From: Natronosporangium hydrolyticum
GTDB taxonomy: Bacteria > Actinomycetota > Actinomycetes > Mycobacteriales > Micromonosporaceae
Assembly: GCF_016925615.1 (NCBI RefSeq)
Contig: NZ_CP070499.1
Location: 1,426,001 to 1,490,000 of the forward strand
DNA length: 64,000 nucleotides
Direction of reading: 5' to 3'
Below, piece by piece: positions 41,867-49,742 of this stretch. The notes beneath the pieces were generated by a model. That model was not told where the DNA came from. It saw only the letters and a list, made by a program, of their open reading frames with translations, and did no database searches. Each line of letters opens with the position of its first letter. Position 1 is the stretch's first letter. The translations under genes were made by a program, and so were the position numbers.

Positions 41867-42532
41867 GTGTCCCGTGCCGTTCCCCGCCCCGCCTCCGACG
41901 GGTCCTCGGTCGCCTCGGCCGCCCCTACGATCTCGGCCCGGTCGATTCCGGCCGGTGCTACTCCGACGGATTCGACCGCGCCTCGTCACCGGCGCCAGCG
42001 GACGCCCACTGGCCGGGTGACGCCCTCGGTCCGGTTCACGCTGTTGATCGGGGTCGGGGTGGTGCTGCTGTGGTCGGTGGTGGTGTGGCTATCGCCGCAG
42101 CTCCAGGTCACGGCCGGGCTGCGGGAGCTGGTCCGGTTTGGTCATCTGGCCGCGCTGGTGTTGGGCTTCGGCGCCGCGTTGACTGTGGAGTGGTTCGGCC
42201 TGCTGTGGTTGCTCGGGCGGCGGCCGTTGTCGGCGGTGACGCAGGTTGCGCAAGGAGCGCACTTGCCGATCTGGCTGGGTTTGGCGGGGCTTACCGCCAG
42301 CGGGATGTTGCTGAGCCCGGCGCAGCCGACCGTCGCCGGCACGATCAAGCTGGGCGCCGTCCTGCTGGTCGCGCTCAACGGGGTGTACGCGGCGCGGCTC
42401 CAGCAGCAGCTGGCAGGTGCCGGGGCCACGCCGAGTCGGCCGCTGCTGGTCCGGGCAGCGATGGCCGGTGGGGTTTCGCAGCTCGGTTGGTGGAGCGCGG
42501 TGGTCATCGGCTTCCTGGCGGCGCGGGCGTGA
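41867..42532 (+). CDS. Multi-pass membrane protein of unknown function
   Basis: A protein of about 221 residues with an unconserved Ser/Thr/Arg-rich N-terminus of 55 residues and four or five hydrophobic helices (VRFTLLIGVGVVLLWSVVVWL; LAALVLGFGAALTVEWFGLLWLL; LPIWLGLAGLTASGMLL; TIKLGAVLLVALNGVYAARL; and a C-terminal WWSAVVIGFLAARA). The pattern loosely recalls CopD-like or DUF2269-type membrane proteins, but I would not assign it. The GTG at 41867 has GGAG 11 bases upstream; starts closer to residue 52 are possible. The 244 bases before it hold nothing recognisable. Confidence 0.6.
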   Translation: MSRAVPRPASDGSSVASAAPTISARSIPAGATPTDSTAPRHRRQRTPTGRVTPSVRFTLLIGVGVVLLWSVVVWLSPQLQVTAGLRELVRFGHLAALVLGFGAALTVEWFGLLWLLGRRPLSAVTQVAQGAHLPIWLGLAGLTASGMLLSPAQPTVAGTIKLGAVLLVALNGVYAARLQQQLAGAGATPSRPLLVRAAMAGGVSQLGWWSAVVIGFLAARA

Positions 42533-42548
42533 GCTGGCCGGGTGCGGG

Positions 42549-43460
42549 TCAGGGTCGGCGGTGGAGCCAGCTGCGCAGCTCGGGGTCGGCCAACTCGGCG
42601 ACCCGCGCCTGGTAGCGCCGCAACCCGGCGTCGTCCAGCAGCTCCCGCCATTGCCCGCTGGTCCCCGAGTGGAAGAAGGCGGCCGGGTCGTGCCAGACCT
42701 GGTGTTCCGGCGCAACGTCGGCGGCGCGTCGTTTCATCGAGCTGAAACGGGCCGCCTCGACCAGCTCCGGCCAGCGATCTTCGGGCACCTCAATGTCGAG
42801 CCGGCTCGCCAACAGTCGCATCTGTGCGGCAAGGTCGGTCTGCAGGTCGTCGTAGTGGAGCAGGATGACGTTGGGGTGTTGGCGGAGCCGCCAGAACGCG
42901 GCCACGTGCGCGACGAGGCCGGCCAGCGTAAGCCCGGGGGTGGGATCGTCGATCCAGCCCCAGAAACGTTCGGCTGGATCCTCCGGTGGCGGTGGCGGGA
43001 GCGGCGCCTCGGCCACGTCGGGGGCCAGCCCGTCCACGGCCGCCACCTGGTCGCGCATCGCCATCATCAGGTCGATGTTGGAGTTGCTGAGGTGATGGTC
43101 CCAGGAGATCGCGACGTCGCGGGGGTCGCGGCCCATGCAGAGGTAGGTGACCTGGTCGTGCCAGGGCAGCCCGTCCGGCGGAGTGTGGGTCTTGAAGAAC
43201 CGGCGGTGGGTCTGCGACTCATAGATTGCCCGCACCTCACCTCGGGGGCGGGTGAGCAGGTCCACCCAGAGCGAGAGCTCGTCGAGGGGGGCGGGGAGGT
43301 CGGGGCGCTGGAAGATCAGCAGTGCGCAGATCATCTGGGTCCAGGTGGTCCCGCACTTCGCCGGGGTCGAGATAACGATGTCACCTGGGCGAAGGGTGAT
43401 CTCTTCCCAGCGGGAGCTGTCCATGAAGGCGTTGGCATAGCGGACGGAGGGCTGGGTCAC
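42549..43460 (-). CDS. PAPS-dependent sulfotransferase family protein
   Basis: A 303-residue sulfotransferase. The 5'-phosphosulfate loop is ISTPAKCGTTWTQMI near residue 31 and the 3'-phosphate motif is CMGRDPRDVAISWDHHLSN. The C-terminal EHQVWHDPAAFFHSGTSGQWRELL corresponds to the conserved RKGxxGDWK-like region, here as HSGTSGQW. These enzymes transfer sulfate from PAPS to hydroxyls of small molecules. It lies on the minus strand close to the membrane protein gene and 1.3 kb from the polyketide cluster; a tailoring role there is possible but not supported by operon structure. Confidence 0.9.
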   Translation of the reverse strand: MTQPSVRYANAFMDSSRWEEITLRPGDIVISTPAKCGTTWTQMICALLIFQRPDLPAPLDELSLWVDLLTRPRGEVRAIYESQTHRRFFKTHTPPDGLPWHDQVTYLCMGRDPRDVAISWDHHLSNSNIDLMMAMRDQVAAVDGLAPDVAEAPLPPPPPEDPAERFWGWIDDPTPGLTLAGLVAHVAAFWRLRQHPNVILLHYDDLQTDLAAQMRLLASRLDIEVPEDRWPELVEAARFSSMKRRAADVAPEHQVWHDPAAFFHSGTSGQWRELLDDAGLRRYQARVAELADPELRSWLHRRP

Positions 43461-43538
43461 GAAGGCTCCCTATCGGTGGTCCGTCGACGAGCGGTGGTCG
43501 TGGGGTCCACGTAGGGTGCAGTGTAATGCGGGGTCTGC

Positions 43539-43980
43539 TCAGTCGTCCACAACCATAGATTCCTCTATCTTTGCGCAGTGGCCAAATTGGAGGACCAGCG
43601 CGCTCGGTGGGCGCTCCGAGCCGGCGGCGGCCGGCTCGGACACCTCGACCAGTTTGGACACCACCGGCGACCCGCCGCTGCCCGGTGGCGATTCGACTGT
43701 GAAGGGCACGATCACGTGCTGGCCGGCGGGGGCGCTGTTCATACCATCCACCGGAGGCGTGAACCGCACCACCTAGGTGGGCAGCTGCACCGGGGGTCCG
43801 GCAGCGTACTCGGAGGTGACGGTCCACGCCACGCTGAGCTCAGTGGCGAACGGAGACGAAGGCGCGGGCGTGGTCTGCCTCCGGATGCGGTCGGAGCGTA
43901 GGTTGCTACTCCGTCCAGCCACCCGAACCCTGCCGGGGTCCCCGCCCGGTAGTAGTGATACAACCGGAAACTATCTTTCC
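43539..43980 (-). pseudogene. Remnant of a secreted S8 protease C-terminal region
   Basis: Reading the minus strand, the phases give ATY... then, after a one-base shift, RQTTPAPSSPFATELSVAW, TVTSEYAAG, an in-frame TAG, and VVRFTPPVDGMNSAPAGQHVIV with PFTVESPPG. The order (ATYRL-like, SVAWTFTS-like, VRF-P-D-NSAPAG, V-V-V, LxVEVS) is the beta-rich tail commonly found at the C-terminus of large actinomycete subtilases. The expected YDDG after VEVS is missing and unrelated sequence follows. A frameshift, a stop and loss of both ends mark it as decayed. The rest of the 43461-44083 gap holds no gene I can support. Confidence 0.6.
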
Positions 43981-44083
43981 GGATCTTGATGGCAGACAGT
44001 ACCCAGGGGTGGTGGCGACCGCAACCCCCACCACGGGCCCGGCGGTGGCACCCAACCGCTAACCTCGATGGAGAGGAGGGGTG

Positions 44084-44686
44084 ATGGCGCAATGGTCACC
44101 GACGGCCGGGTCACCCGAGGGCCCAGCGCGGTCGTCCGGTCAGCAACACAACTTTCGCGGGGTGGCGCAGGTCCACCACCGGCGGCGCACCGATCTCGGG
44201 GACACCACCGATCTGCCGGTGATCGACGCGCTGCCCTCGACGCTGCCCGACGCGCAGTCGCCGGGCCGGCTGGCTGCCCCCCGCGGCATGGTGGTCCGGC
44301 GCCGCTGGCGACAGCTACGGGCAGGCGCGGGTTGGAGCTGGACCGGCCTGACGATCGTGCTGATCTGCTGGGGCATCTGGACGATCTCGGTCCGGGGGAC
44401 CGAGCTGCTGGGCCCGGTGATCGGGCTCTGCCTCGTCCTGCTCACCGGTCTGCTGCTGTTCGTGGTGGCCCGCCTGCTGGGCCGAGCCTGGTTCGAGCGG
44501 GTGCTGAACCGGGAACGCCACAGCGCCTGGCCCTCCCACCTGACGGTCTGCGTCTTCCTCACCATGGCCGGGCTGGCGTTTCTGCAGCAGACCTGGTGGG
44601 TCTTGGAGTCCGGCCGATGGCTTGGGGACACCTGGCAGTGGCTCACCGACGGGTGGGAGTGGCTGGTCGGGCTCTGGCCGCTCTGA
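44084..44686 (+). CDS. Small membrane protein of unknown function
   Basis: A protein of about 200 residues. The first 80 are polar and proline/arginine-rich and probably cytoplasmic. Two hydrophobic helix pairs follow (WTGLTIVLICWGIWTISV; LLGPVIGLCLVLLTGLLLFVVARLLG; LTVCVFLTMAGLAFLQQTWWVL), and the C-terminus is tryptophan-rich (WQWLTDGWEWLVGLWPL). A GAGAGGAGGGG ribosome site precedes the ATG. I do not recognise the family. It converges with the thioesterase gene and marks the left side of the polyketide cluster. Confidence 0.65.
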   Translation: MAQWSPTAGSPEGPARSSGQQHNFRGVAQVHHRRRTDLGDTTDLPVIDALPSTLPDAQSPGRLAAPRGMVVRRRWRQLRAGAGWSWTGLTIVLICWGIWTISVRGTELLGPVIGLCLVLLTGLLLFVVARLLGRAWFERVLNRERHSAWPSHLTVCVFLTMAGLAFLQQTWWVLESGRWLGDTWQWLTDGWEWLVGLWPL

Positions 44687-44731
44687 GGCCGGACCGGCCG
44701 CGGGCGCTGGTCGCCGCCGGGCGCGTTAGCG

Positions 44732-45490
44732 TCAGGCTGACTCGGGGTGGAGGTAGTCGGCCATCGCCGCCAGCACCGCCGGAGCCTGCTCGTTGAGGTA
44801 GAAGTGACCACCCGGGAAGGTTTGAAGTTCGAAACCAGCCGTGGTGTGCACCGCCCAGGCGCGTGCCTCCGCTGGTGTGACCTCCGGGTCGGAGTCACCG
44901 GTCAGCATCAGGATCGGGCAGCTCAGCGCTGGGCCAGGCTGGTACCGATACGTCTCCACCGCGCGGTAGTCGCTACGGAGCGCCGGCATGATCATCTGTA
45001 GCACTTCGTCGTCGTCGAGCAGGTTTCCGGCGGTACCGCTGAGCTTACGGAGCTCGGCGACGACGTGCGCGTCGTCGCCGAGATGGACAGCGCCGGGGCG
45101 GTAGCAGGACGGTGCGCGCCGACCGGACGCCACCAGCGCGGTGGGTCCGAGACCTTCCGGCTGGAGTCGGCGCGCCACCTCAAAGGCCAGGGTGGCGCCC
45201 ATGCTGTGGCCGAAGTAGACCACCGGTCGATCCTGCCACGCCCGTAGCTCCTCGGCCACCAGGTCGGCGAGTTGATGAAGGTCGTCGATGCCTGGTTCGG
45301 TCCGGCGGTCCTGTCGACCCGGATACTGGATGGCAAGGACGTCTACGGCGGGTGCGAGCGAGCGGGCTACTGGTAGGTAGAAGGTTGCTGAGCCCCCGGC
45401 GTGAGGGAAACAGACCAGCCGGGTGCCGGCCGCCGGCGCCGGTTGGAATCGTCGAATCCAGGCACTGCTCTGCTCAGTGACCGCGTTCAT
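44732..45490 (-). CDS. Type II thioesterase (editing thioesterase of PKS cluster)
   Basis: A 252-residue alpha/beta hydrolase. LVCFPHAGGSATFYLPVARSL provides the oxyanion region, the nucleophile Ser is in FGHSMGATLAFEV, Asp in GDSDPEVTP, and the catalytic His in FPGGHFYLNEQ. This is the type II thioesterase pattern. These proteins remove stalled or wrong acyl groups from PKS and NRPS carrier domains. I take the ATG at 45490, with GGAGAGG just upstream, instead of the GTG three bases before. It is divergent from the peptidase gene, and together they open the macrolactam cluster. Confidence 0.93.
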   Translation of the reverse strand: MNAVTEQSSAWIRRFQPAPAAGTRLVCFPHAGGSATFYLPVARSLAPAVDVLAIQYPGRQDRRTEPGIDDLHQLADLVAEELRAWQDRPVVYFGHSMGATLAFEVARRLQPEGLGPTALVASGRRAPSCYRPGAVHLGDDAHVVAELRKLSGTAGNLLDDDEVLQMIMPALRSDYRAVETYRYQPGPALSCPILMLTGDSDPEVTPAEARAWAVHTTAGFELQTFPGGHFYLNEQAPAVLAAMADYLHPESA

Positions 45491-45691
45491 CACGCCTCTC
45501 CGGTGGTCGCCGCCGACCTGGTGGCCTCCGCTCTCGATGGACTACACTCCTCGAGCTCGTACGTGGCAGCAACCCCTACGGTCCCCTAGCAGTTGTTGCG
45601 CCGATCGAATGTGGGGTTGCCGTGCGGCATGCGGACCGGCACCGTCGATTTCACCGGTGCCGACCGAGCAGCGGCGCGAGAGGTGGTTCCG

Positions 45692-46591
45692 GTGACGGTA
45701 GCGTCGACAGTGACGGGAAGCGTCTCCTTCCGTGGCTACCGGACGTGGTATCGGATCACTGGCGACCAGCGGAACGGCCGACCGGTGCTGGTGGTGCTCC
45801 ACGGCGGCCCGGGGAGCAGCCACGACTACCTGCTGAGCCTCGCAGGGCTGGCCCGGCATGGCTGGCCGGTCGTACACTACGACCAGCTGGGTAACGGTGG
45901 CTCAAGCCATATCAAGGACCAGGCCAGCGACTTTTGGACGGTCGAGCTTTTCCTTGCTGAGTTGGATAATCTGCTCCAGCAGCTGGGTGTCGACAGCGAC
46001 TATGTCCTATTTGGTCAGTCGTGGGGTGGAATGCTCGCCGCCGCGCATGCCGCCGGTCGACCCGCTGGCCTTCGCGGCCTGGTGATCGCGAATGCCCCGG
46101 CGTCCTACTCGCTGTGGTTGCGGGAGGCGGAACGGTTGCGCGCGGCGCTGCCGCCGGGGGTTAACGAGACGCTGCGCCGCCACGAGGTCGCCGGCACCAC
46201 CGACAGCGCCGAGTACTTCACGGCGATGCGGGTCTTCTATGATCGCCACGTCTGCCGGATCGACCCCTGGCCGCGCGATTACTACGCATCCTTCATGGAG
46301 ATCTACAACAATCCGACTGTCTACTTCACCATGAACGGGCCGAACGAGTTCCACGTGACCGGGACCCTTCGAGACTGGACTGTGGAGCCACTGTTGCCGC
46401 GCATCGCCGTGCCGACGCTACTGCTCTCCGGGCGACACGACGAGGCGACCCCAGCGACCGTCCAGCCTTACCAGGATCTGATCCCGACCGCCCGGTGGGA
46501 GATCTTCGAGGAGTCCAGCCATGTCCCGCACCTGGAGGAGCCGGAGCGGTTCGATGCGGTTCTGCTGGCGTTCCTCAACGAGCTGACCTAG
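45692..46591 (+). CDS. Proline iminopeptidase-family aminopeptidase, VinJ-like
   Basis: A 299-residue alpha/beta hydrolase with proline iminopeptidase hallmarks: LVVLHGGPGSSHDYLL, VVHYDQLGNGGSS, nucleophile Ser in LFGQSWGGMLA, a cap domain, Asp in LSGRHDEATP and His in ESSHVPHLEEPERF. In vicenistatin-type clusters VinJ removes the terminal aminoacyl protecting group from the finished polyketide chain before macrolactam closure, and the flanking genes are the rest of that set. GTG at 45692 with GAGAGG eight bases before is preferred over an in-frame codon at 45593. Confidence 0.88.
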   Translation: MTVASTVTGSVSFRGYRTWYRITGDQRNGRPVLVVLHGGPGSSHDYLLSLAGLARHGWPVVHYDQLGNGGSSHIKDQASDFWTVELFLAELDNLLQQLGVDSDYVLFGQSWGGMLAAAHAAGRPAGLRGLVIANAPASYSLWLREAERLRAALPPGVNETLRRHEVAGTTDSAEYFTAMRVFYDRHVCRIDPWPRDYYASFMEIYNNPTVYFTMNGPNEFHVTGTLRDWTVEPLLPRIAVPTLLLSGRHDEATPATVQPYQDLIPTARWEIFEESSHVPHLEEPERFDAVLLAFLNELT

Positions 46592-46638
46592 GGGGTGCGG
46601 AGAGCGTGGCCGACCAGTGCGACGGTGAGGAGGAGACC

Positions 46639-47607
46639 ATGTCCGCAGCGACCGAAATGGCGGTGCTGTTCCCCGGCATGGGGCCGACCAGATTCGCCGA
46701 CCTGGGCCGCTTTCTGGTGGCCGATCCGGTTGCGCGCCGGCTGGCCGAAAGCGCCGACACCGTCCTTGGCTATGATCTGCTCGACGAGTTCCAGCGGGGC
46801 GAAGGCGACTACAGTGAAGCCGCGCAGGTGGCCTTCCTGATCAGCAGCCTCGCCCTGGCGTCCTGGGCGGAGCGGGAACTCGGCATGAGCGCCGGGGTCT
46901 GCACCGGCGCCAGCTTCGGTGGCAAGGTCGCCGTGACCTATGCCGGCGCTATCGACATCGAGGACGCGGTCACCATGACCGCCGGGATCGCCAGGTGCCT
47001 CACCGAGTACTTCGCTTCGGCACACCAGGACATCGTGACCCACTCGTTCGCCCGTACCCCGCCGGAGCGGCTGGCTGACATCCTGCACCAGCTGGGCGGT
47101 TGGGCGGAGATCTCATGCTATGTCGACCATGATCTACATATGGTGTCGTTGCCCGAGCGCGACCTGGAGTGGTTCCAGCAACGCATCCGCAGCGCCGGCG
47201 GACTTCCGCTCTATACCATGCGACCGCCGATGCACTGCTCGGTCTTTACCGGGCTGCGGGACCTGGTGGCCGACCGAGTGTTCGGTGATCTCTCGTTCGC
47301 CGACCCCCGGCTGCCGATCATCGCCGACCAGGACGGCGCGGTCGTGGCCGACGCCGACGGCGTGCGGCGGATGTTGTTGGACAGCTTCGTGGCGCCGGTG
47401 CGCTGGCCCGACACAGTCGCAGCGCTGCGTCGGGAAGGAGCGGTCACCGGGTTTGTCTGCGGCCCCGACGCCCTGTTCGGGCGAGTACAGGTCACCAGCT
47501 CGAGCCTTCAGATCACACAGGTGACTCCGCGATTGGCGATGCAGCCCCGGCGGGCTCGGGAGCGGCGGGCGAGCCAACCCGCCGCAGCTCAGGTCGCGGC
47601 CCGTTGA
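46639..47607 (+). CDS. Stand-alone acyltransferase, VinK-like
   Basis: A 322-residue member of the malonyl-CoA:ACP acyltransferase fold. It starts MAVLFPGMGPTRFADLGRF; the nucleophile elbow is GASFGG in place of the usual GHSLG, and the catalytic His is in RPPMHCSVFTG. The missing Arg-type malonyl context and the altered elbow fit VinK, which moves a dipeptidyl starter from the stand-alone carrier protein to the loading ACP of the PKS, better than a malonyl transferase. GAGGAGGAGA lies right before the ATG. It follows the VinJ-like gene by 47 bases. Confidence 0.85.
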   Translation: MSAATEMAVLFPGMGPTRFADLGRFLVADPVARRLAESADTVLGYDLLDEFQRGEGDYSEAAQVAFLISSLALASWAERELGMSAGVCTGASFGGKVAVTYAGAIDIEDAVTMTAGIARCLTEYFASAHQDIVTHSFARTPPERLADILHQLGGWAEISCYVDHDLHMVSLPERDLEWFQQRIRSAGGLPLYTMRPPMHCSVFTGLRDLVADRVFGDLSFADPRLPIIADQDGAVVADADGVRRMLLDSFVAPVRWPDTVAALRREGAVTGFVCGPDALFGRVQVTSSSLQITQVTPRLAMQPRRARERRASQPAAAQVAAR

Positions 47608-47666
47608 CGCCGGGTGGCGGCGCCCCGGTTGGGCTGCGTCCTCGGGCCGCCGGGCCGGGGCAGAGC

Positions 47667-47915
47667 TCAGCCGGCCACGCGCTGCGCCGCCGAGAGCGCG
47701 TCCCAGAGCGTGGCCGGGGTGCGGAACGAGTCCAGCGAAAGGGCGTCTTCGGTGAATCGGACCTGGTACTCGTTCTCCAACCGGCCGAGGAGCTCCACCG
47801 TCGCCAGCGAATCGAGGCCAAAGTCCCGCAGGTCGGTATCCGAATCGAGGGTATCCTCGGCTTCCAGGAACGGAAGGTACTGCCTCAGGGCCTGCTCAAA
47901 ACTGTCGTCCCACAT
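47667..47915 (-). CDS. Stand-alone acyl carrier protein, VinL-like
   Basis: An 82-residue carrier protein: MWDDSFEQALRQYLPFL..., the phosphopantetheine Ser in DFGLDSLATVEL and a C-terminal helix (TPATLWDALSAAQRV). The ATG at 47915 has GGAGG six bases upstream. In the vicenistatin model VinL carries 3-methylaspartate, the decarboxylated 3-aminoisobutyrate and the alanyl-capped dipeptide. Unlike its neighbours on both sides it is transcribed on the minus strand, sharing a 114-base divergent region with the VinM-like gene. A weak minus-strand TTGTCA (47986-47981) and TAAAGT (47961-47956) pair with a 19-base spacer lies in that region. Confidence 0.92.
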   Translation of the reverse strand: MWDDSFEQALRQYLPFLEAEDTLDSDTDLRDFGLDSLATVELLGRLENEYQVRFTEDALSLDSFRTPATLWDALSAAQRVAG

Positions 47916-48029
47916 CGTGGCCTCCATTCGCGGTGAATACCCGACGGGTGCCCTGACTTTAGCATCGCCGGACACGTCGGTGACAACCCTGTTCGCCCTT
48001 TTCGACGGACCATTACGCACGGAGGAAGA

Positions 48030-49661
48030 ATGGCCGAATTAGCCGGAGTCGCGCTGTACTCGCGATTCATGCGAGGGCTGGAGTCGGCATCCCGGGACAA
48101 TTCGGGTCGGGCCGGTGCCGCGTTGCGAGTGGGCGGAACCGAGGTCACCTACCCGGACGCGCACCAGACCGCCCTGAGCTGGGCGCACCGGTTGGTCGAC
48201 GCCGGCGCCGGTCCGGAACATCCGGTGGCGGTGCTCGCGGCCCGTAGCGTTACCGCGTACCTGGGGCTGTTGGCCGGCCTCTACGCCGGGGCCCCGGTGG
48301 TGCCCCTCAACCCGGCGTTCCCGGTGGGGCGTACCGCCGAGATGCTGCGGGCCGCCGGCGCCGAGTTGGTGGTGGCCGACCCGGACGGCGCGGCCATCGT
48401 GCCGGAGCTCGCCGAGCTGGTTGGGCGGTTGGCGGTGCTCGCGCCGTCGGCCGACGCAGCTGACCGGGCCAGCGCTGGGGGGCGGTGGCTGCCGGTGGCC
48501 GGCGCGCCGCTCGCCGAGCCGGTACCGGTCAACGGCGACACTCCGGCTCTCATGCTGTTCACCTCGGGCTCCACCGGACGGCCCAAGGGGGTGCCGATCA
48601 GCCATGCGAGCCTGTACCACTACTTCACGGTGCTGGACCAGCGGTATGACTTCCACCCCGGTGATGTGTTCAGCCAGACCTTCGACCTCAACTTCGACTG
48701 CGCGATGTTCGACCTGTTCTGTGCCTGGGGGGCCGGCGCGACGGTGCTGTCGGTGCCGCCGTCGGCCTATCTGGGTCTGCCCGGATTTCTTGCCGACCAT
48801 GGGGTGACGGTGTGGTTCTCGACTCCGAGTTCCATCGGGCTCGCCCGGCGGATGGGTGCTCTCACCTCCTCGGCCATGCCCGGCCTGCGCTGGAGCTTCT
48901 TTGCAGGTGAGGCGCTGCGCTGCGACGACGTGGAACGGTGGAGCGCGGCCGCAGTGAACAGCACGGTGGAGAACCTGTACGGCCCGACCGAGCTGACGAT
49001 TACGATCAGCGGCTACCAGTGGTGCCCGACGCGTACGCCGGAGGTGGCGATCAACGGGGTAGTGCCGATCGGCGAGGTCCACCCTGGCCATGACTACTTG
49101 ATCGTCGGTGAGGACGGGGATGCTGATCCGGTGGTGGCCGCGCCCGGGGAGCTTGGCGAGTTGTGGCTCAGTGGTCCGCAGCTGACCACGGGATACCTGG
49201 ACCCGGCCGACGATGCCGGCCGGTTCGTCGAGTATGCCGGCCGGCGCTGGTACCGGACGGGGGACCGGGTCAGTCGGATCGGCGCAGCCGGCCTCGCCTA
49301 CCGGGGGCGGCTCGATTCGCAGGTGCAGGTCCACGGCTGGCGAGTCGAGCTCGCCGAGATCGAGCACGCACTCCGGGGCTGCTCCGGGGTGACGGAGGCG
49401 GTGGCGGTCGGGGTCGCTAACCAGGACGGGACCGAGTTGATCGCCTTCTACACCGGTGACCGGGTGGGGCCGGCCGAACTGACCCGGCGGCTGCGCGAGC
49501 TGCTGCCGGCCGGTTTCATTCCGCGTCGTTTTCAGCACGTCGCTGAACTCCCGCTGAATTCGAATCGAAAGGTCGACCGGTCACTCCTCCGTTCCCGGGC
49601 CGAGGAGCTGCTCGGCTCCGCGACGCGAAACGATGGGCGGCCGGGGCCGACGCCGCGGTAG
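48030..49661 (+). CDS. Stand-alone amino acid adenylation ligase, VinM-like
   Basis: A 543-residue adenylate-forming enzyme. Core motifs in order: LMLFTSGSTGRPKGVPISH (A3), WSFFAGEAL, NLYGPTELTI (A5), GELWLSGPQLTTGYL, RWYRTGDRV (A7), YRGRLDSQVQVHGWRVELAEIEHAL (A8) and NSNRKVDRS with the A10 Lys. No carrier or condensation domain is attached. It resembles D-alanine ligase DltA and stand-alone adenylation domains. By order and similarity it matches VinM, which attaches L-alanine to the amino group of the carrier-bound 3-aminoisobutyrate as protection. The ATG follows GGAGGAAG. Confidence 0.88.
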   Translation: MAELAGVALYSRFMRGLESASRDNSGRAGAALRVGGTEVTYPDAHQTALSWAHRLVDAGAGPEHPVAVLAARSVTAYLGLLAGLYAGAPVVPLNPAFPVGRTAEMLRAAGAELVVADPDGAAIVPELAELVGRLAVLAPSADAADRASAGGRWLPVAGAPLAEPVPVNGDTPALMLFTSGSTGRPKGVPISHASLYHYFTVLDQRYDFHPGDVFSQTFDLNFDCAMFDLFCAWGAGATVLSVPPSAYLGLPGFLADHGVTVWFSTPSSIGLARRMGALTSSAMPGLRWSFFAGEALRCDDVERWSAAAVNSTVENLYGPTELTITISGYQWCPTRTPEVAINGVVPIGEVHPGHDYLIVGEDGDADPVVAAPGELGELWLSGPQLTTGYLDPADDAGRFVEYAGRRWYRTGDRVSRIGAAGLAYRGRLDSQVQVHGWRVELAEIEHALRGCSGVTEAVAVGVANQDGTELIAFYTGDRVGPAELTRRLRELLPAGFIPRRFQHVAELPLNSNRKVDRSLLRSRAEELLGSATRNDGRPGPTPR

Positions 49662-49742
49662 GGGGTGCTAGGGGTGGGGCATGGTTGTGGCGGCTAGCTA
49701 GCCTGAACGCGACGGGAGTTTGGTTTCTAGCTGTTTCCTGAG

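Noticed and set aside
42549-43460. Sulfotransferase as part of the macrolactam cluster
   Set aside because: It is separated from the cluster by a pseudogene and a convergent unknown membrane protein gene, and it is on its own transcript; no evidence ties it to the product.
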